Below, piece by piece: positions 17,750 through 26,904 of a DNA stretch of 64,000 nucleotides. The notes beneath the pieces were generated by a model. The model made no database searches. It saw only the letters and a program-made list of their open reading frames with translations, and was not told where the DNA came from. The stretch is from Micromonospora solifontis (GTDB lineage: Bacteria > Actinomycetota > Actinomycetes > Mycobacteriales > Micromonosporaceae), in assembly GCF_003725545.1 (NCBI RefSeq), contig NZ_RJLN01000030.1, positions 1 to 64,000 on the forward strand, written 5' to 3'. The first letter of the stretch is position 1; each line of letters starts with the position of its first letter. The position numbers were made by a program, and so were the translations under genes.

Positions 17750-17771
17750 ACCGTCCCGTCCGGCCGCCCGG

Positions 17772-17805
17772 CGTCGGGCCGCCGTCAGCCGACGGCCGCC
17801 CGACG
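17772..17805 (-). terminator. hairpin terminator of the L,D-transpeptidase gene
   Basis: A 15-bp stem with one mismatch: CGTCGGGCCGCCGTC (17772-17786) with GACGGCCGCCCGACG (17791-17805), loop agcc. It starts three bases after the transpeptidase stop at 17808 in the direction of transcription. Confidence 0.6.
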
Positions 17806-17807
17806 GG

Positions 17808-19031
17808 TCACCACTTGTCCCAGGGGATGGTCCAGTCGCCCACGCCGTCGCTGAGCGCCATCCGCCGCGGGGTGTTGCGCACGTCCACCACGTCACCCAG
17901 CCCGAACGTGTCGTAGAACCAGCGGGCGTGGGCCGGGCCGACGTTGATGCAGCCGTGCGAGGTGTTCTGGTTGCCCTGCGCCCCGATGTTCCAGTCGGCC
18001 ATGTGCACGAACTCGCCGGAGTACGAGATCCGCAGGCAGAGCTTGATGACCTCGTCGTAGTAGTTGGGGTCCTTCGGATCGGTGACCCCGTAGCTGGCCG
18101 AGGTCATCCGGTGCGAGGGTTCCCGGGTCATCACCACGTGCGGGCCGGAGCGGGTCCAGTAGCTGACGATCTCGCCGTTCGCGCCGACGGTGGTGCCACC
18201 CTTGCCCATGCTGATCGGGATGTCCCGCACCATCTTCCCGTCGATGTACACCTTCATCCGGTGGCTGCGGGCATCGGCGATCGCGATGCGGGACGGGCCG
18301 ATGGTGAAGTTCGTGCTGGCGTTGGCCCCACCGTAGACGCCCTTGCCGAGGTCCTGGCCGAAGAGGTTGATCTTGACGGAGATCTTCGTGCCCGGGGTCC
18401 AGTACTTCGCCGGCCGCCAGTGCGCGTTCTGGCCGTCGATCCAGCGCCACCGTCCCTCGACCGCCGGCGTGGTCTCCACCAGCATCGACTTCTCCGCCTC
18501 GGCGCGGTTCTTCACCGGCCGGCTGAAGTTCACCATGACCGGCAGACCGACCCCGTACGTGCCGCCGTCCCGCAGCGCGGCCAGCTTGTTCGCCTGAAAC
18601 ATGACGGAGGCGACCCCCGCCGGCTTGAGGGTGCGGAACGTGCTCTTGTGCTCGGTCACCGTGCCGGCGGCGTCGGCCGCCGCCACGCTGACCGTGTACG
18701 TCTTGTTGTAGGCCAGTTTGCCGGTCGACCGCCAGGTGAGCCCGTCGTCGTCCAGCTTCCCGGCGACGGTCTTGCTGCCGGCGGTCACCGTCACGTCCTT
18801 GAGGCTGCCCGCCTCGACCGTCACCACGACCCGCTCCAGCGGCGACACCTTGGCGGCGTCGGCGGCCGGCGTGACGGTCACCCGTACCTCGCCCGCGGCG
18901 GGGCTGCTCTCCCCGGCCTGAGCGGGCTGCGACCAGGTGGCGGCGGACGATCCACCCTTGGTGCACCCCGCGGTCACCAGGCCGGCCGTGACACCCACGC
19001 CGGTGGCGATCAACTTTCGACGACTGATCAT
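17808..19031 (-). CDS. L,D-transpeptidase lipoprotein (Ig-like plus YkuD)
   Basis: Cross-links peptidoglycan stem peptides by 3-3 bonds outside the membrane. 407 residues. The N-terminus MISRRKLIATGVGVTAGLVT ends in the lipobox TAGC (Cys23), with a twin-arginine pattern as well. Residues about 45-250 form the Ig-like domains usual in actinobacterial Ldt proteins (VTVTPAADAAKVSPLERVVV). The C-terminal YkuD catalytic domain has VHMADWNIGAQG, then TSHGCINVGPAHARWFYD, with the His-x-Gly-Cys active-site Cys. It ends in a tryptophan-rich tail (DWTIPWDKW). Single gene with its own terminator. Active-site residues are intact. Confers beta-lactam tolerance in relatives (family knowledge). Confidence 0.93.
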   Translation of the reverse strand: MISRRKLIATGVGVTAGLVTAGCTKGGSSAATWSQPAQAGESSPAAGEVRVTVTPAADAAKVSPLERVVVTVEAGSLKDVTVTAGSKTVAGKLDDDGLTWRSTGKLAYNKTYTVSVAAADAAGTVTEHKSTFRTLKPAGVASVMFQANKLAALRDGGTYGVGLPVMVNFSRPVKNRAEAEKSMLVETTPAVEGRWRWIDGQNAHWRPAKYWTPGTKISVKINLFGQDLGKGVYGGANASTNFTIGPSRIAIADARSHRMKVYIDGKMVRDIPISMGKGGTTVGANGEIVSYWTRSGPHVVMTREPSHRMTSASYGVTDPKDPNYYDEVIKLCLRISYSGEFVHMADWNIGAQGNQNTSHGCINVGPAHARWFYDTFGLGDVVDVRNTPRRMALSDGVGDWTIPWDKW

Positions 19032-19129
19032 CGCGTTCCTCTCCGAGCGGGAGAGTACTTGGCCGCGGCGCGGGACGGGAGCCCGGTGCCGCCCGCGTCA
19101 CCGTCGATCGGGTATCCGACGACCGCCCG

Positions 19130-20407
19130 TCACCGGCGCCCGGCCGGGCCGGCGCCCCGGCGCATCCCGACGGGCCGCTCGGCCCGTACCCCGCCGAGCC
19201 GTTCGACCAGCACCCCGGCGAGCAGGAGGACGGTGAGCACACCGAGCGCCGCGGCCGGCGGCAGCGCCCGGCCCAACGGCAGCAGGAGCACCGCCGACAC
19301 CGCGACGACCACCTGATCCCGCCGGACCGGCTGCCCGGTGAACCGGCGGAAGAGCAACCGGCCGGCCAGGTAGAGCGCGGCCCCGCCGTACAGGGCTGCG
19401 GCGGCCGGCCAGTTCAGGTTCGGCTCAGCGGCCCGGTCGCCGTGGTGCGCCCGGGTCACGTGCGCGAGCACCTGCTCGATGCCGACCGCGAGGTAGACGA
19501 CCCCGGTGATCAGCAACAGGTGGGTCTGGCTGTAGGCGTCCGCCGCGGCCCGGTCCCGCCGCTCCCCCGCCGCCTCGGCCAACGCACGGGCGCCCATGGG
19601 CGCGGCGTGCGCGAAGTAGAGCCACCACAGGCAGACGGAAGCCGCCAGACCGACCAGCGCCATGCCGAGGACCGGTGGCGCGGTCACCGCCGCCCCCGCG
19701 CCCACCCCGGCGGCGCTCAGCGACTCACCGAGCGCGATGATCAGGACCAGCCCGTGCCGTTCCGTGAAGTGGCTGGCGCTGCGCAACGGCCAGGCGCCGC
19801 GCCACGCGTACGACAGGCGCTGGCCGCCGATCTCGATCACGAACGCCACCACCCAGAGCACGGCGTGCGGCGTCCCGCTCAGCAACGCCCCGAGCAGCAG
19901 CGGCACCCAGCCGACGACGCTGACCGCCGCGAAGAACCGGATCCGGGCCCGCAGCCCGGGCACGCTCGCCCCCGCCCAGTGGTACAGCACCAGGTGAACC
20001 GCGCGCAGCAGCACGTAGGCCGACGCGACGAGCAGCGGCCCGTCCAGGCCCGGCCCGGACGTCCAGGCCGCCGGCATGGCCAGCGCCGCGACGAGAAGCG
20101 CCGCCATGGCCACCAGGAAACCCGCGCGGACCGGGCCGACGTCGGCCCGAGTCTGGTTGCCCAACCAGGCGTACGACGACCAGGCGAACCAGAGCAGCAC
20201 CAGCAGGAGCAGCCCCTGCGCCATGGACACCGGGGTCGGCTCGCGCCCGATCAGCGCCATGATCCGGGTCAGCGCGAACACGAAGACCACGTCGAAGAAG
20301 ATCTCGAACGGGGTCACCGTACGCTCGCGGGGCGCCGGCGGAGGCGGGCCCGGCCAGGCCGGACGCCACCCCGTCCTGTCGCGCCCCATCCCGCCGTCCC
20401 TTCCCAC
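19130..20407 (-). CDS. ltrA: low temperature requirement protein A (LtrA) family membrane protein
   Basis: 425 residues with about ten to twelve hydrophobic segments. The family opening VTPFEIFFDVVFVFALTRIMA is at residues about 31-51, followed by WFAWSSYAWLGNQTRADVGP, and the mid-protein motif FTERHGLVLIIALGESL, all typical of LtrA-family proteins. Their transport or enzymatic role is not known. ATG 20407 and ATG 20389 are both possible; a poorly conserved proline-rich N-terminus separates them from the first family motif. On the same strand as the L,D-transpeptidase but 98 bases away, so not clearly one operon. Confidence 0.88.
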   Translation of the reverse strand: MGRDGGMGRDRTGWRPAWPGPPPPAPRERTVTPFEIFFDVVFVFALTRIMALIGREPTPVSMAQGLLLLVLLWFAWSSYAWLGNQTRADVGPVRAGFLVAMAALLVAALAMPAAWTSGPGLDGPLLVASAYVLLRAVHLVLYHWAGASVPGLRARIRFFAAVSVVGWVPLLLGALLSGTPHAVLWVVAFVIEIGGQRLSYAWRGAWPLRSASHFTERHGLVLIIALGESLSAAGVGAGAAVTAPPVLGMALVGLAASVCLWWLYFAHAAPMGARALAEAAGERRDRAAADAYSQTHLLLITGVVYLAVGIEQVLAHVTRAHHGDRAAEPNLNWPAAAALYGGAALYLAGRLLFRRFTGQPVRRDQVVVAVSAVLLLPLGRALPPAAALGVLTVLLLAGVLVERLGGVRAERPVGMRRGAGPAGRR

Positions 20408-20606
20408 CGCCCGGCCGATCGTCCCTGCCGACCGACGTTAGGTCCCCCGACCCGGAGCGACGCGCGGATTCACCGAACCGGCGGCGCCCGCCGGCCGACC
20501 CGCTCGGCTCGGCCTACCGCGCCGTCCACCCCCGGCGGGACGCCGCCCTGCGGCAACCGGAGTCGATCAATCCGCTGGGCCGGCGGCCGGCGCGGCAGCG
20601 GGGGTG

Positions 20607-21131
20607 CTACGGCAGGGCGGCCAGCCAGTCCTCCAGGGCGGCCGGTGACCGGAACAACAGCACCGGCGGCCCGGACGGATCGGCCTGCCAGGCCCGCATC
20701 CGCCGGCGGGCCCGACCGAACGCGGCGACGTGCCACACCAGGATCGAGTCCCGGGAGAGCACGCTGCCCAGCGACTCCCGGTTGCCGTTGCAGATCTCCT
20801 CCCCGGTCGCCAGCCGGCGCAGGGTCCGGCGCAGCAACCGTCCGAACGAGCGCCAGCGCGGGTAGTCCAGGCCGACCACCAGGTCGGCGCGGCCGAGCGG
20901 GAGGTCCCGCCACCCGTGGTACGCCCCATCGAGGATCCAGCGGTCCCGCCGGCAGATCTCCTCGATCCGGCTGCGCTGCTGGGCGACCGGCACCTCGACC
21001 CAGCCGGGCCGCCAGAGCAGGTCGTCGACCGGGTACCAGGGCAGCCGGAGGCGCTCGGCCAGCCGCGCGGCGAGGGTGGACTTGCCGGCGCCGTACACCC
21101 CGTAGACCAGGATGCGGGTCGGTGCGCTCAC
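20607..21131 (-). CDS. P-loop kinase-like protein (adenylate kinase/FlaR type)
   Basis: 174 residues. The Walker A motif is at the N-terminus (ILVYGVYGAGKSTLAARLAERL) followed by LPWYPVDDLLWRPGW, then RRDRWILDGAYHGW, VVGLDYPRW and a basic helix-rich C-terminus (RLLRRTLRRLATGEEI). This order matches the FlaR/topology-modulation-like nucleotide kinases. Start GTG 21131 (VSAPTRILVYG) is set by the Walker motif; the frame is open to 21386 without support. Likely phosphorylates a nucleotide or small metabolite; no substrate is evident. Divergent from the PD-(D/E)XK-like membrane protein at 21224. Confidence 0.8.
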   Translation of the reverse strand: MSAPTRILVYGVYGAGKSTLAARLAERLRLPWYPVDDLLWRPGWVEVPVAQQRSRIEEICRRDRWILDGAYHGWRDLPLGRADLVVGLDYPRWRSFGRLLRRTLRRLATGEEICNGNRESLGSVLSRDSILVWHVAAFGRARRRMRAWQADPSGPPVLLFRSPAALEDWLAALP

Positions 21132-21223
21132 CCGCGGCAGCGTACGTGGCGGATGCGAGCCACGTTCCCAGGCGCCGCAGGCATTGACACCGGCAACTAC
21201 CGTCTGATGCGGCTCGTCGACGC

Positions 21224-23089
21224 ATGGGGGACACGATGGACGATGCGCGCCCGCCGGGCGGACCGGACGTACCACCGCCGGTGCCGCCACCGCCGCCGGT
21301 CCGACCGCCACCCGGGTACGGCCCGGCGTACGGACCGCCGCCGGCTTACCGCCCGCCGCCGTACCCGGTCCCCGCGCCGCCACCACGGCGGAGCCGGCTG
21401 CCGCTGCTGCTCGGGCTGGGCGGCACCGGGATGGCGGTGCTGCTGGTCTGCGGCCTGCTGGCCGGGCTGCTCTGGGCGAACAGCCGGCCCGACGACCCGG
21501 CGTCGCCCGGGGCCACCGATCCCGGGCTGGTCGAGCAGGTCGCGGCGGACAGCGAGCTGACCCGGGCCGCGACCACGCTGCTGGACTCCCCCGCGACCCG
21601 CTACCGCGGCTGGTTCACCGACGCCGCCGGCAGCCGGTACGACGTCGACGCCCGGGTGACCAACGACGGCTCGACGGTGGCCCGGCTGACCGCCGGCGGC
21701 CAGTCGATCCAGGTGGTGGAGATCGGCGAGCGCACGTTCGTCAAGGCCGGAGTGGCGTACTGGCGGTCCGCCGGGGCGCCGGCCCGGGACGTGGCCGAGT
21801 ACGCCCGCCGCTGGGTGAAGGTGCCCGCCGAGACGTTCGGCTTCGACCTCGGCGATGTCCTGGCGCCGCGCCAGGTCGCCGAGTTCATGGCCCCGGGGGT
21901 CGGCGGCGAGGCGGCGGCCTCCGTCGACGAGGCGACGTCGCGGCGGGGCCCGCCGCGGACCGTCGACGGAGTCGCCGTCGTGCCGGTCACCGCCGGTCGG
22001 CTCACCTACTACGTCACCCGGGACGAGCCGAAGCGGCTGGTCCGGATGGCCACCGGCGCACCGCCGGCGGGCGGGACGGTCCAGCACACCCGGCACGACC
22101 GCCACGGCGGCGGGTTCCGGCTGGCGGCGGTCCGGACCGGCGAGGTCGAGCTGGCACTCACCCTCGCCCAGCTCACCGCCACCGAGTCGAACCAGCTCTT
22201 CACCGAGTTGAAGGCGCACCTCACCGACCTGCGGAGGGCGATCGACACCGAGGTCAAGTTCAGCCTCAACGGTTCGGTCACCCTGGCGCCCTGCACCACC
22301 AACGGCTGCACCGCGACCCTGACGCTGCGCAACACGGTCAGCTCCCGCTCGCCGTACCTCTCGGTCCGGCAGGTGACGGCCGAGGTCACCGTGCGGATGA
22401 CTCTCGACGGGGCGCCGGTGGCCACCTGCCCCTCGACCCGGACGATGAAGGCCAACGGCACCGTCCGCGTCAGCTGCCGGGCCGCCTACTCCATCCCGCC
22501 GTCGCGCAACCCGCGGACGCACACCGTGCGCGCGGACGCCACCGCCATCGCCCGGGCGCTCGCCGAGGCCGACATCCGGCAGATGGCGAAGGACCTCGCC
22601 GACCAGATCACCGGCAACCGCAACCCACCGACCCGGACCGGCGCCGAGTACTTCCCCAAGGGCCGGCCCCCGACGCTCACCGCCCGTCAACAGGCGGCCC
22701 GCGACCGGGTGGACCAGTTGGCGAAGCGGGCCTGCCGGGAGGTCAAGCAACTGCCCGGCGAGGACGCCACGGCCTGGGGCAGCCGGGTGCACCGCCGGCT
22801 CGCCCAGATGTTGGCCGACGAGCCCCGGACGAGCCAGCTCTACAGCGAGGTGGGCTACCGGGCCGGTGGCCTGTCCCGACGGTGGTACAACCCGGTGCGC
22901 GGCATCAGCGGCTGGATCAAGGGCACCCGGGTGCCGGACGTGGTGTTCGGGGCCGACCGGCTGCGTCCCGAGCTCCTGCTCGACCTCAAGACCGGGTCGC
23001 TGGGCCTGGAGGAGCGCTGGTACAACGAGTTGGTCGCCCAACTGCCGCAACGCTACAAGAACGTACCCGTGCTCGCGGTGCGCTGCTGA
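21224..23089 (+). CDS. membrane-anchored protein with PD-(D/E)XK-like C-terminal domain
   Basis: 621 residues. Layout: residues 1-56 proline-rich and cytoplasmic (repeated PPP, GYGPAYGPP); one membrane segment at about 61-86 (LPLLLGLGGTGMAVLLVCGL); an extracytoplasmic domain at about 100-270 like actinobacterial LppX/LprG lipoproteins (RYRGWFTDAAGSRYDVDARV); a Cys-containing beta-rich region about 345-430; and a C-terminal 110 residues containing TRVPDVVFGADRL then LLLDLKTGS, i.e. the PD...D-x-K arrangement of PD-(D/E)XK nucleases. That combination looks like a tethered toxin with a nuclease head. ATG 21224; ATG 21236 is equally plausible. TTGACA at 21184-21189 may be its -35. The next gene, 15 bases downstream, may encode immunity. 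Function is inference. Confidence 0.7.
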   Translation: MGDTMDDARPPGGPDVPPPVPPPPPVRPPPGYGPAYGPPPAYRPPPYPVPAPPPRRSRLPLLLGLGGTGMAVLLVCGLLAGLLWANSRPDDPASPGATDPGLVEQVAADSELTRAATTLLDSPATRYRGWFTDAAGSRYDVDARVTNDGSTVARLTAGGQSIQVVEIGERTFVKAGVAYWRSAGAPARDVAEYARRWVKVPAETFGFDLGDVLAPRQVAEFMAPGVGGEAAASVDEATSRRGPPRTVDGVAVVPVTAGRLTYYVTRDEPKRLVRMATGAPPAGGTVQHTRHDRHGGGFRLAAVRTGEVELALTLAQLTATESNQLFTELKAHLTDLRRAIDTEVKFSLNGSVTLAPCTTNGCTATLTLRNTVSSRSPYLSVRQVTAEVTVRMTLDGAPVATCPSTRTMKANGTVRVSCRAAYSIPPSRNPRTHTVRADATAIARALAEADIRQMAKDLADQITGNRNPPTRTGAEYFPKGRPPTLTARQQAARDRVDQLAKRACREVKQLPGEDATAWGSRVHRRLAQMLADEPRTSQLYSEVGYRAGGLSRRWYNPVRGISGWIKGTRVPDVVFGADRLRPELLLDLKTGSLGLEERWYNELVAQLPQRYKNVPVLAVRC

Positions 23090-23104
23090 CCCGGAGGTCC
23101 GACC

Positions 23105-23803
23105 GTGAACACCCGTCGCTGGACCGGCGCGGCCCGCCGGTTCCTGGTGCCCGCACTGCCCGGCCGGTGGACGGTCGCCCACGGCACGCTGATCCGCGGC
23201 GACGTCGGCTGGACCGTGCAGCAGGTCGTGCTCCGGCCCGCCCGGCACGCCCCGGCGGTACGACTCGACGCGGTGGTCCAGTTCCTGGCCACCCCGGCGG
23301 TCGACCGCTACACCTGCGCCGTCCCGCTGGACGGCGCGTGGGACGAGCCCGCCTCGGTGGACGACTACGCGCCGGTGATGGCGGAGATCGCCCGGGTCGT
23401 CGGCACGGAGGGCGTGCCCTTCCTCGACCGGTACGGCAGCCTCGACGGCTACCTCGACCACCTGCGCGAGCAGGCGGCACCGGACCCGGCGGTCGGCGTC
23501 GACTGGCTGGACATGAACACCGCCGAGGAGTTGACCTACCTCCACCTGGTCCGGGGCGACCTGGCGGCGGCGACCGACGCGGCCCGCGAAGCGGAACGCT
23601 CCGCCGAGGAGGACCGGCGGCACGCCATCCCCAGCCCCTGGATCACCGAAGGCCTGGAGCGGGTGCGTGCGGTGATGGCCGTGGCCCGGCGGGACCCGCG
23701 CGAGGCACGATCGCTGCTGGCCGGCAACGCCGCCACCGCCGCCGCCCGGCTGGGGCTGCCCGCGCCGGCGCTCGACGCCGCACCGGACGGCACCGACCGG
23801 TAG
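23105..23803 (+). CDS. hypothetical protein, possible immunity partner
   Basis: 232 residues with no signal peptide or membrane segment, so cytoplasmic. It opens WTGAARRFLVPALPGRWTVA, then GWTVQQVVLRPARHAP and LDAVVQFLATPAVDRYTC, a strand pattern reminiscent of DUF4304-type immunity proteins; the C-terminal half is helical and acidic (TYLHLVRGDLAAATDAAREA). GTG 23105 follows GGAGG by about seven bases. It starts 15 bases after the PD-(D/E)XK-like gene on the same strand, so they are co-transcribed. The position and size fit an immunity protein, but the family link is from visual resemblance and is uncertain. Confidence 0.5.
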   Translation: MNTRRWTGAARRFLVPALPGRWTVAHGTLIRGDVGWTVQQVVLRPARHAPAVRLDAVVQFLATPAVDRYTCAVPLDGAWDEPASVDDYAPVMAEIARVVGTEGVPFLDRYGSLDGYLDHLREQAAPDPAVGVDWLDMNTAEELTYLHLVRGDLAAATDAAREAERSAEEDRRHAIPSPWITEGLERVRAVMAVARRDPREARSLLAGNAATAAARLGLPAPALDAAPDGTDR

Positions 23804-23957
23804 CTGCCCGGTGTCGCGGTGACCGGGACGCGACGTGCACGGTGGACGGTGGGCGGGTCCGCGGTTCACCCGACGGGGGTCCACTCGGCGTCATCGCGGC
23901 GTTCGAGCGGCGGAAATCCCGGTGCGGTGTGCCGTCGGGCCGGGCTAACGTCCGGTG

Positions 23958-24869
23958 ATGGACCCGTACCCGACGACCGGACCCCGCCTGCAGTTCCTCC
24001 GGGATCCCGGCGAGTTCCTCGCGGTGGCCGGCGACCACCTGGCCGCCGATCCGGTGGTCAGCACCGTGGTGGCCTCCGTCGCGTACCGGCTGTCGGCTCA
24101 GCGGGCGGACGGGGTCGCACTGCCGGAGCGGAACTGGTGGCTGGTGGTGCGGGACGCCGCCGGCGCGGTCGTCGGGGCCGGCATGCGCGCGGCGCCGTTC
24201 GCGCCGTACCCGCCGTTCCTGCTGCCGATGCCGGACGAGGCGGCGGTGACCCTGGCCGCCGCGTTGCACGAGCGCGGGGAGGACGTGCCCGCCGTCAACG
24301 GCGCGCTCCCCGCCACCGAGCTGTGCGCCGCCGAGCTGGCGCGGCTGGGTGGCGGGCGGGTCGAGGTCGCCCAGCACACCCGGTTGCACGAGCTCGGGGA
24401 GCTGATCCGGCCGGCGCCCGTCCCGGGGCACCTGACGGTCGCCACCGAGGACGACCTGGAGCTGGCGACGGAGTGGTTCGCCGCGTTCATGGGTGACGCC
24501 GACGAGCAGGCGGGACGCCCGCGCGGCGCCAGCGCGCACGAGGTGCCGGACCGGGCGGACATGCTGCGCCGGATCCGGGGCGGGCGGGTCTGGTTCTGGC
24601 TCGACGAGGCCGGGCGGCGGGTGCACCTCACCGCCGCCAACCCGCCGTCGTTCGGGGTGGCCCGGGTGGGCCCGGTCTACACGCCGCCGGCCGAGCGCGG
24701 GCGCGGCTGGGCGAGCAACGCGGTCGCCGAGGTGTCCCGGCGGATCCTGGCCGAGGGCGCCCGGGCCTGCCTCTTCACCGACCAGGCCAACCCGACCTCG
24801 AACAAGATCTACGCCGCACTCGGCTACCGGCCGGTGGTGGACATGGCGAACCTGGTCATCGCCCGCTGA
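23958..24869 (+). CDS. GNAT family acetyltransferase (two-domain)
   Basis: 303 residues. The N-terminal half (FLRDPGEFLAVAGDHLAADP) is a degenerate GNAT-like domain and the C-terminal half carries the working CoA site: RVGPVYTPPAERGRGWASNA then AEVSRRILAEGARACLFTDQ and NPTSNKIYAALGYRPV. This layout is common in actinobacterial FR47-like acetyltransferases. Start ATG 23958; the preceding GTG (23955) is an alternative. 154 bases of non-coding sequence separate it from the previous gene, so it is probably separate. Substrate unknown. Confidence 0.85.
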   Translation: MDPYPTTGPRLQFLRDPGEFLAVAGDHLAADPVVSTVVASVAYRLSAQRADGVALPERNWWLVVRDAAGAVVGAGMRAAPFAPYPPFLLPMPDEAAVTLAAALHERGEDVPAVNGALPATELCAAELARLGGGRVEVAQHTRLHELGELIRPAPVPGHLTVATEDDLELATEWFAAFMGDADEQAGRPRGASAHEVPDRADMLRRIRGGRVWFWLDEAGRRVHLTAANPPSFGVARVGPVYTPPAERGRGWASNAVAEVSRRILAEGARACLFTDQANPTSNKIYAALGYRPVVDMANLVIAR

Positions 24870-24944
24870 CCCGGCGGCGCCGCCGGGCCGCCCCGCCGGA
24901 TACCGTGGCCGGGTCGCCGGACGGCCGAGCGGTGGGAGGACCGG

Positions 24945-25796
24945 ATGCGCCTGCACGTCGGATGTGCGATGTGGACGCACCGGTCCTGGCCGGGGCGGTT
25001 CCTGGCGCACCGACTGCCGGCGCACGAGCGGCTGCGCGCGTACGCCGGCTGGTGCACCGCGGTGGAGGGCAACACCACCTTCTACGCCACGCCGTCGCGG
25101 GAGACCGTGGTCTCGTGGGCCCGGCAGACCGACCCGGACTTCCGGTTCGTGCTCAAGCTGCCGAAGGTCGTCACGCACGAACGCCGGCTCACCGGCGCCG
25201 AGGCGGAGCTGCGCGGCTTCCTGGACGCGATCGAGCCGCTCGGCCCGCGCACCCACGCCCTCTGGGTCCAGTTGCCGGGCGCGTTCGGCCCCGCTGACGT
25301 ACCCGCGCTCGCCCGCTTCCTGCGCGGCCTGCCGACCGCACACCGGTACGCCGTGGAGGTCCGCCACCCGGCGTTCTTCGACGACCCGCGGGCCACCCGG
25401 ACGCTGGAGGAGGCGCTCGCCACGGTCGGCGCGGAGTGGGTTCCCTTCGACACCACCGCGTTCTTCCGCACCCCGCCGACGAGCGACGCGGAACGGGAGG
25501 CGTGGCTGAAGAAGCCCCGCACGCCGTTGCGCACCCGCGCCCTGACCGACCGGCCGATCGTCCGGTACCTCGGCCGCGACGACCCGGCCCGGACGGTGGC
25601 GGGGTGGCGACCGTGGCTCGACGTGGTGACCGGCTGGCTGCGGGAGGGCCGCTCGCCGACGGTGTTCGTGCACACGCCGGACAACGCCGACGCGCCGGAA
25701 CTCGCCCGCCGGTTCCACGATCAGGTCCGGGCGCGGCTGCCCGAGGTCGAGCCGCTGCCCGAGCCGGCGCCGGTCGGTCCGTCGACGCTGTTCTGA
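24945..25796 (+). CDS. DUF72 family protein
   Basis: 283 residues. The DUF72 fold (TIM-barrel-like, YecE family) is recognised from VGCAMWTHRSWPGRF at the N-terminus, WCTAVEGNTTFYATPSRETV, the strand FRFVLKLPKVVTHERRL, the helix-strand WVQLPGAFGPADVPALARFL and YAVEVRHPAFFD, and the C-terminal TVFVHTPDNADAPELARRFH. The biochemical role of the family is unknown. ATG 24945 has GGAGG about ten bases upstream. It converges with the CE7 esterase gene, with four bases between stops. No link in function is suggested. Confidence 0.92.
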   Translation: MRLHVGCAMWTHRSWPGRFLAHRLPAHERLRAYAGWCTAVEGNTTFYATPSRETVVSWARQTDPDFRFVLKLPKVVTHERRLTGAEAELRGFLDAIEPLGPRTHALWVQLPGAFGPADVPALARFLRGLPTAHRYAVEVRHPAFFDDPRATRTLEEALATVGAEWVPFDTTAFFRTPPTSDAEREAWLKKPRTPLRTRALTDRPIVRYLGRDDPARTVAGWRPWLDVVTGWLREGRSPTVFVHTPDNADAPELARRFHDQVRARLPEVEPLPEPAPVGPSTLF

Positions 25797-25799
25797 GGA

Positions 25800-26837
25800 T
25801 CAGCCGGCGGGCCGGCCGGCCGCGACGCGCGGCCGCTCGCCGTCGCGGTCCGCCAGCACCGAGGCCAGCCACCGCAACTGGCGTCGCACGTGCACGGCCT
25901 CCCCGCCCTCGTGCTGGTTGAACGGATAGACGTGCAGTTCCCGCTCCGGCGGGACCGGCCGGCCGTTCGCGGCGCCGTACTGGTTGTGGGCGGCGAAGCC
26001 GGTACTGGGCGGGCAGACGGTGTCGCGCAGGCCGATCCCGAAGTGCGCGGGAGCGACGGCCCGGCGGGCGAAGGTGACGGCGTCGACGTAGGACAGGGTC
26101 CGGCGGACCGCCTCCTCCGCCTCCCGGTTCACCGCCAGGTAGCGCGCGATGTCGCCGTACGGGGCGGCGTCGGTGATCTCGATGGCCCGTTGCAGGTGGC
26201 AGAGGAACGGGGCCGTGCTGAGGACCGCGGCGAGGTCGGGCAGCAGCCCCGCCACGGCGAGGGCGAGCCCGCCGCCCTGGCTGTTGCCGGCCACCACGAC
26301 CCGGTCGGGTGCGACGCCGGGCAGGGCGCGCGCCGCCTGGACCGCCCGCGCCGCGTCGGTGATGAGCCGGCGGTAGTGGTAGTCGTGCGGGGTGAGGATG
26401 CCCCAGGTAACCGGCCAGGGACCGCCCGCCGCCCCCTGTCCCGGGTCGGGGGTGTCCCCGCCGCCGTACTGGCCGCTCTGCCCGCGGCAGTCCATCAGCA
26501 GGTGCGCGTAGCCGGCCACCGCCCAGGTCAGGCGCTCGTGCGGCAGGCCGCGTCCGCGTCCGTAGCCGGGGAACTCCACCACCGTGGCGAGTGGTCCCGC
26601 CAGCCCGGCGGGACGCGTGTACCAGGCCCGGACCGGGTCGCCGCCGAAGCCGGTGAAGGTGACGTCCCAGGTCTCGACGAGCCGCAGGTCGGTCGGCTCG
26701 GGCCGGACGTCGAGCAGGACCGGCCGGGTGGCGGCCTCGGCCAGCGTCGTACGCCAGAACGCGTCGAAGTCGGCCGGCTCGGCGACGGCGGGCGCGTAAC
26801 GGCGCAGTTCCTCGAGCGGAAGGTCGAACAAGGCCAT
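25800..26837 (-). CDS. axe: acetyl xylan esterase, CE7 family
   Basis: Removes acetyl groups from xylan or xylo-oligosaccharides so that xylanases and xylosidases can act. 345 residues with no signal peptide, so probably intracellular and acting on imported oligosaccharides, as CE7 enzymes do. Visible: N-terminal DLPLEELRRYAP, catalytic Ser in VVVAGNSQGGGLALA, Asp in GLRDTVCPPSTGF and His in YPFNQHEGG, with the CE7 mark RGQSGQYGG (RGQ motif). ATG 26837 follows GAGGAG; the frame extends to 27119 but that part is the shared promoter region. It is divergent from the aldouronate-type ABC operon; both starts flank palindromic operators. Cephalosporin-C deacetylase activity is typical too. Confidence 0.9.
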   Translation of the reverse strand: MALFDLPLEELRRYAPAVAEPADFDAFWRTTLAEAATRPVLLDVRPEPTDLRLVETWDVTFTGFGGDPVRAWYTRPAGLAGPLATVVEFPGYGRGRGLPHERLTWAVAGYAHLLMDCRGQSGQYGGGDTPDPGQGAAGGPWPVTWGILTPHDYHYRRLITDAARAVQAARALPGVAPDRVVVAGNSQGGGLALAVAGLLPDLAAVLSTAPFLCHLQRAIEITDAAPYGDIARYLAVNREAEEAVRRTLSYVDAVTFARRAVAPAHFGIGLRDTVCPPSTGFAAHNQYGAANGRPVPPERELHVYPFNQHEGGEAVHVRRQLRWLASVLADRDGERPRVAAGRPAG

Positions 26838-26904
26838 GGCTCCTCGCGGGGTCGGGCGCCACCCGATGGCCGGCGGGACAGCCGTCGACGTCCGGTGCGA
26901 CATC

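Noticed and set aside
23808-23843. Inverted repeats after the possible immunity gene
   Set aside because: Only six-bp arms (CCCGGT/ACCGGG and GTCGCG/CGCGAC), as expected by chance in such GC-rich DNA.
21197-23884. 895-residue minus-strand ORF
   Set aside because: Antisense shadow of the PD-(D/E)XK-like gene and its neighbour, with repetitive His/Arg/Gly composition and no recognisable motif.
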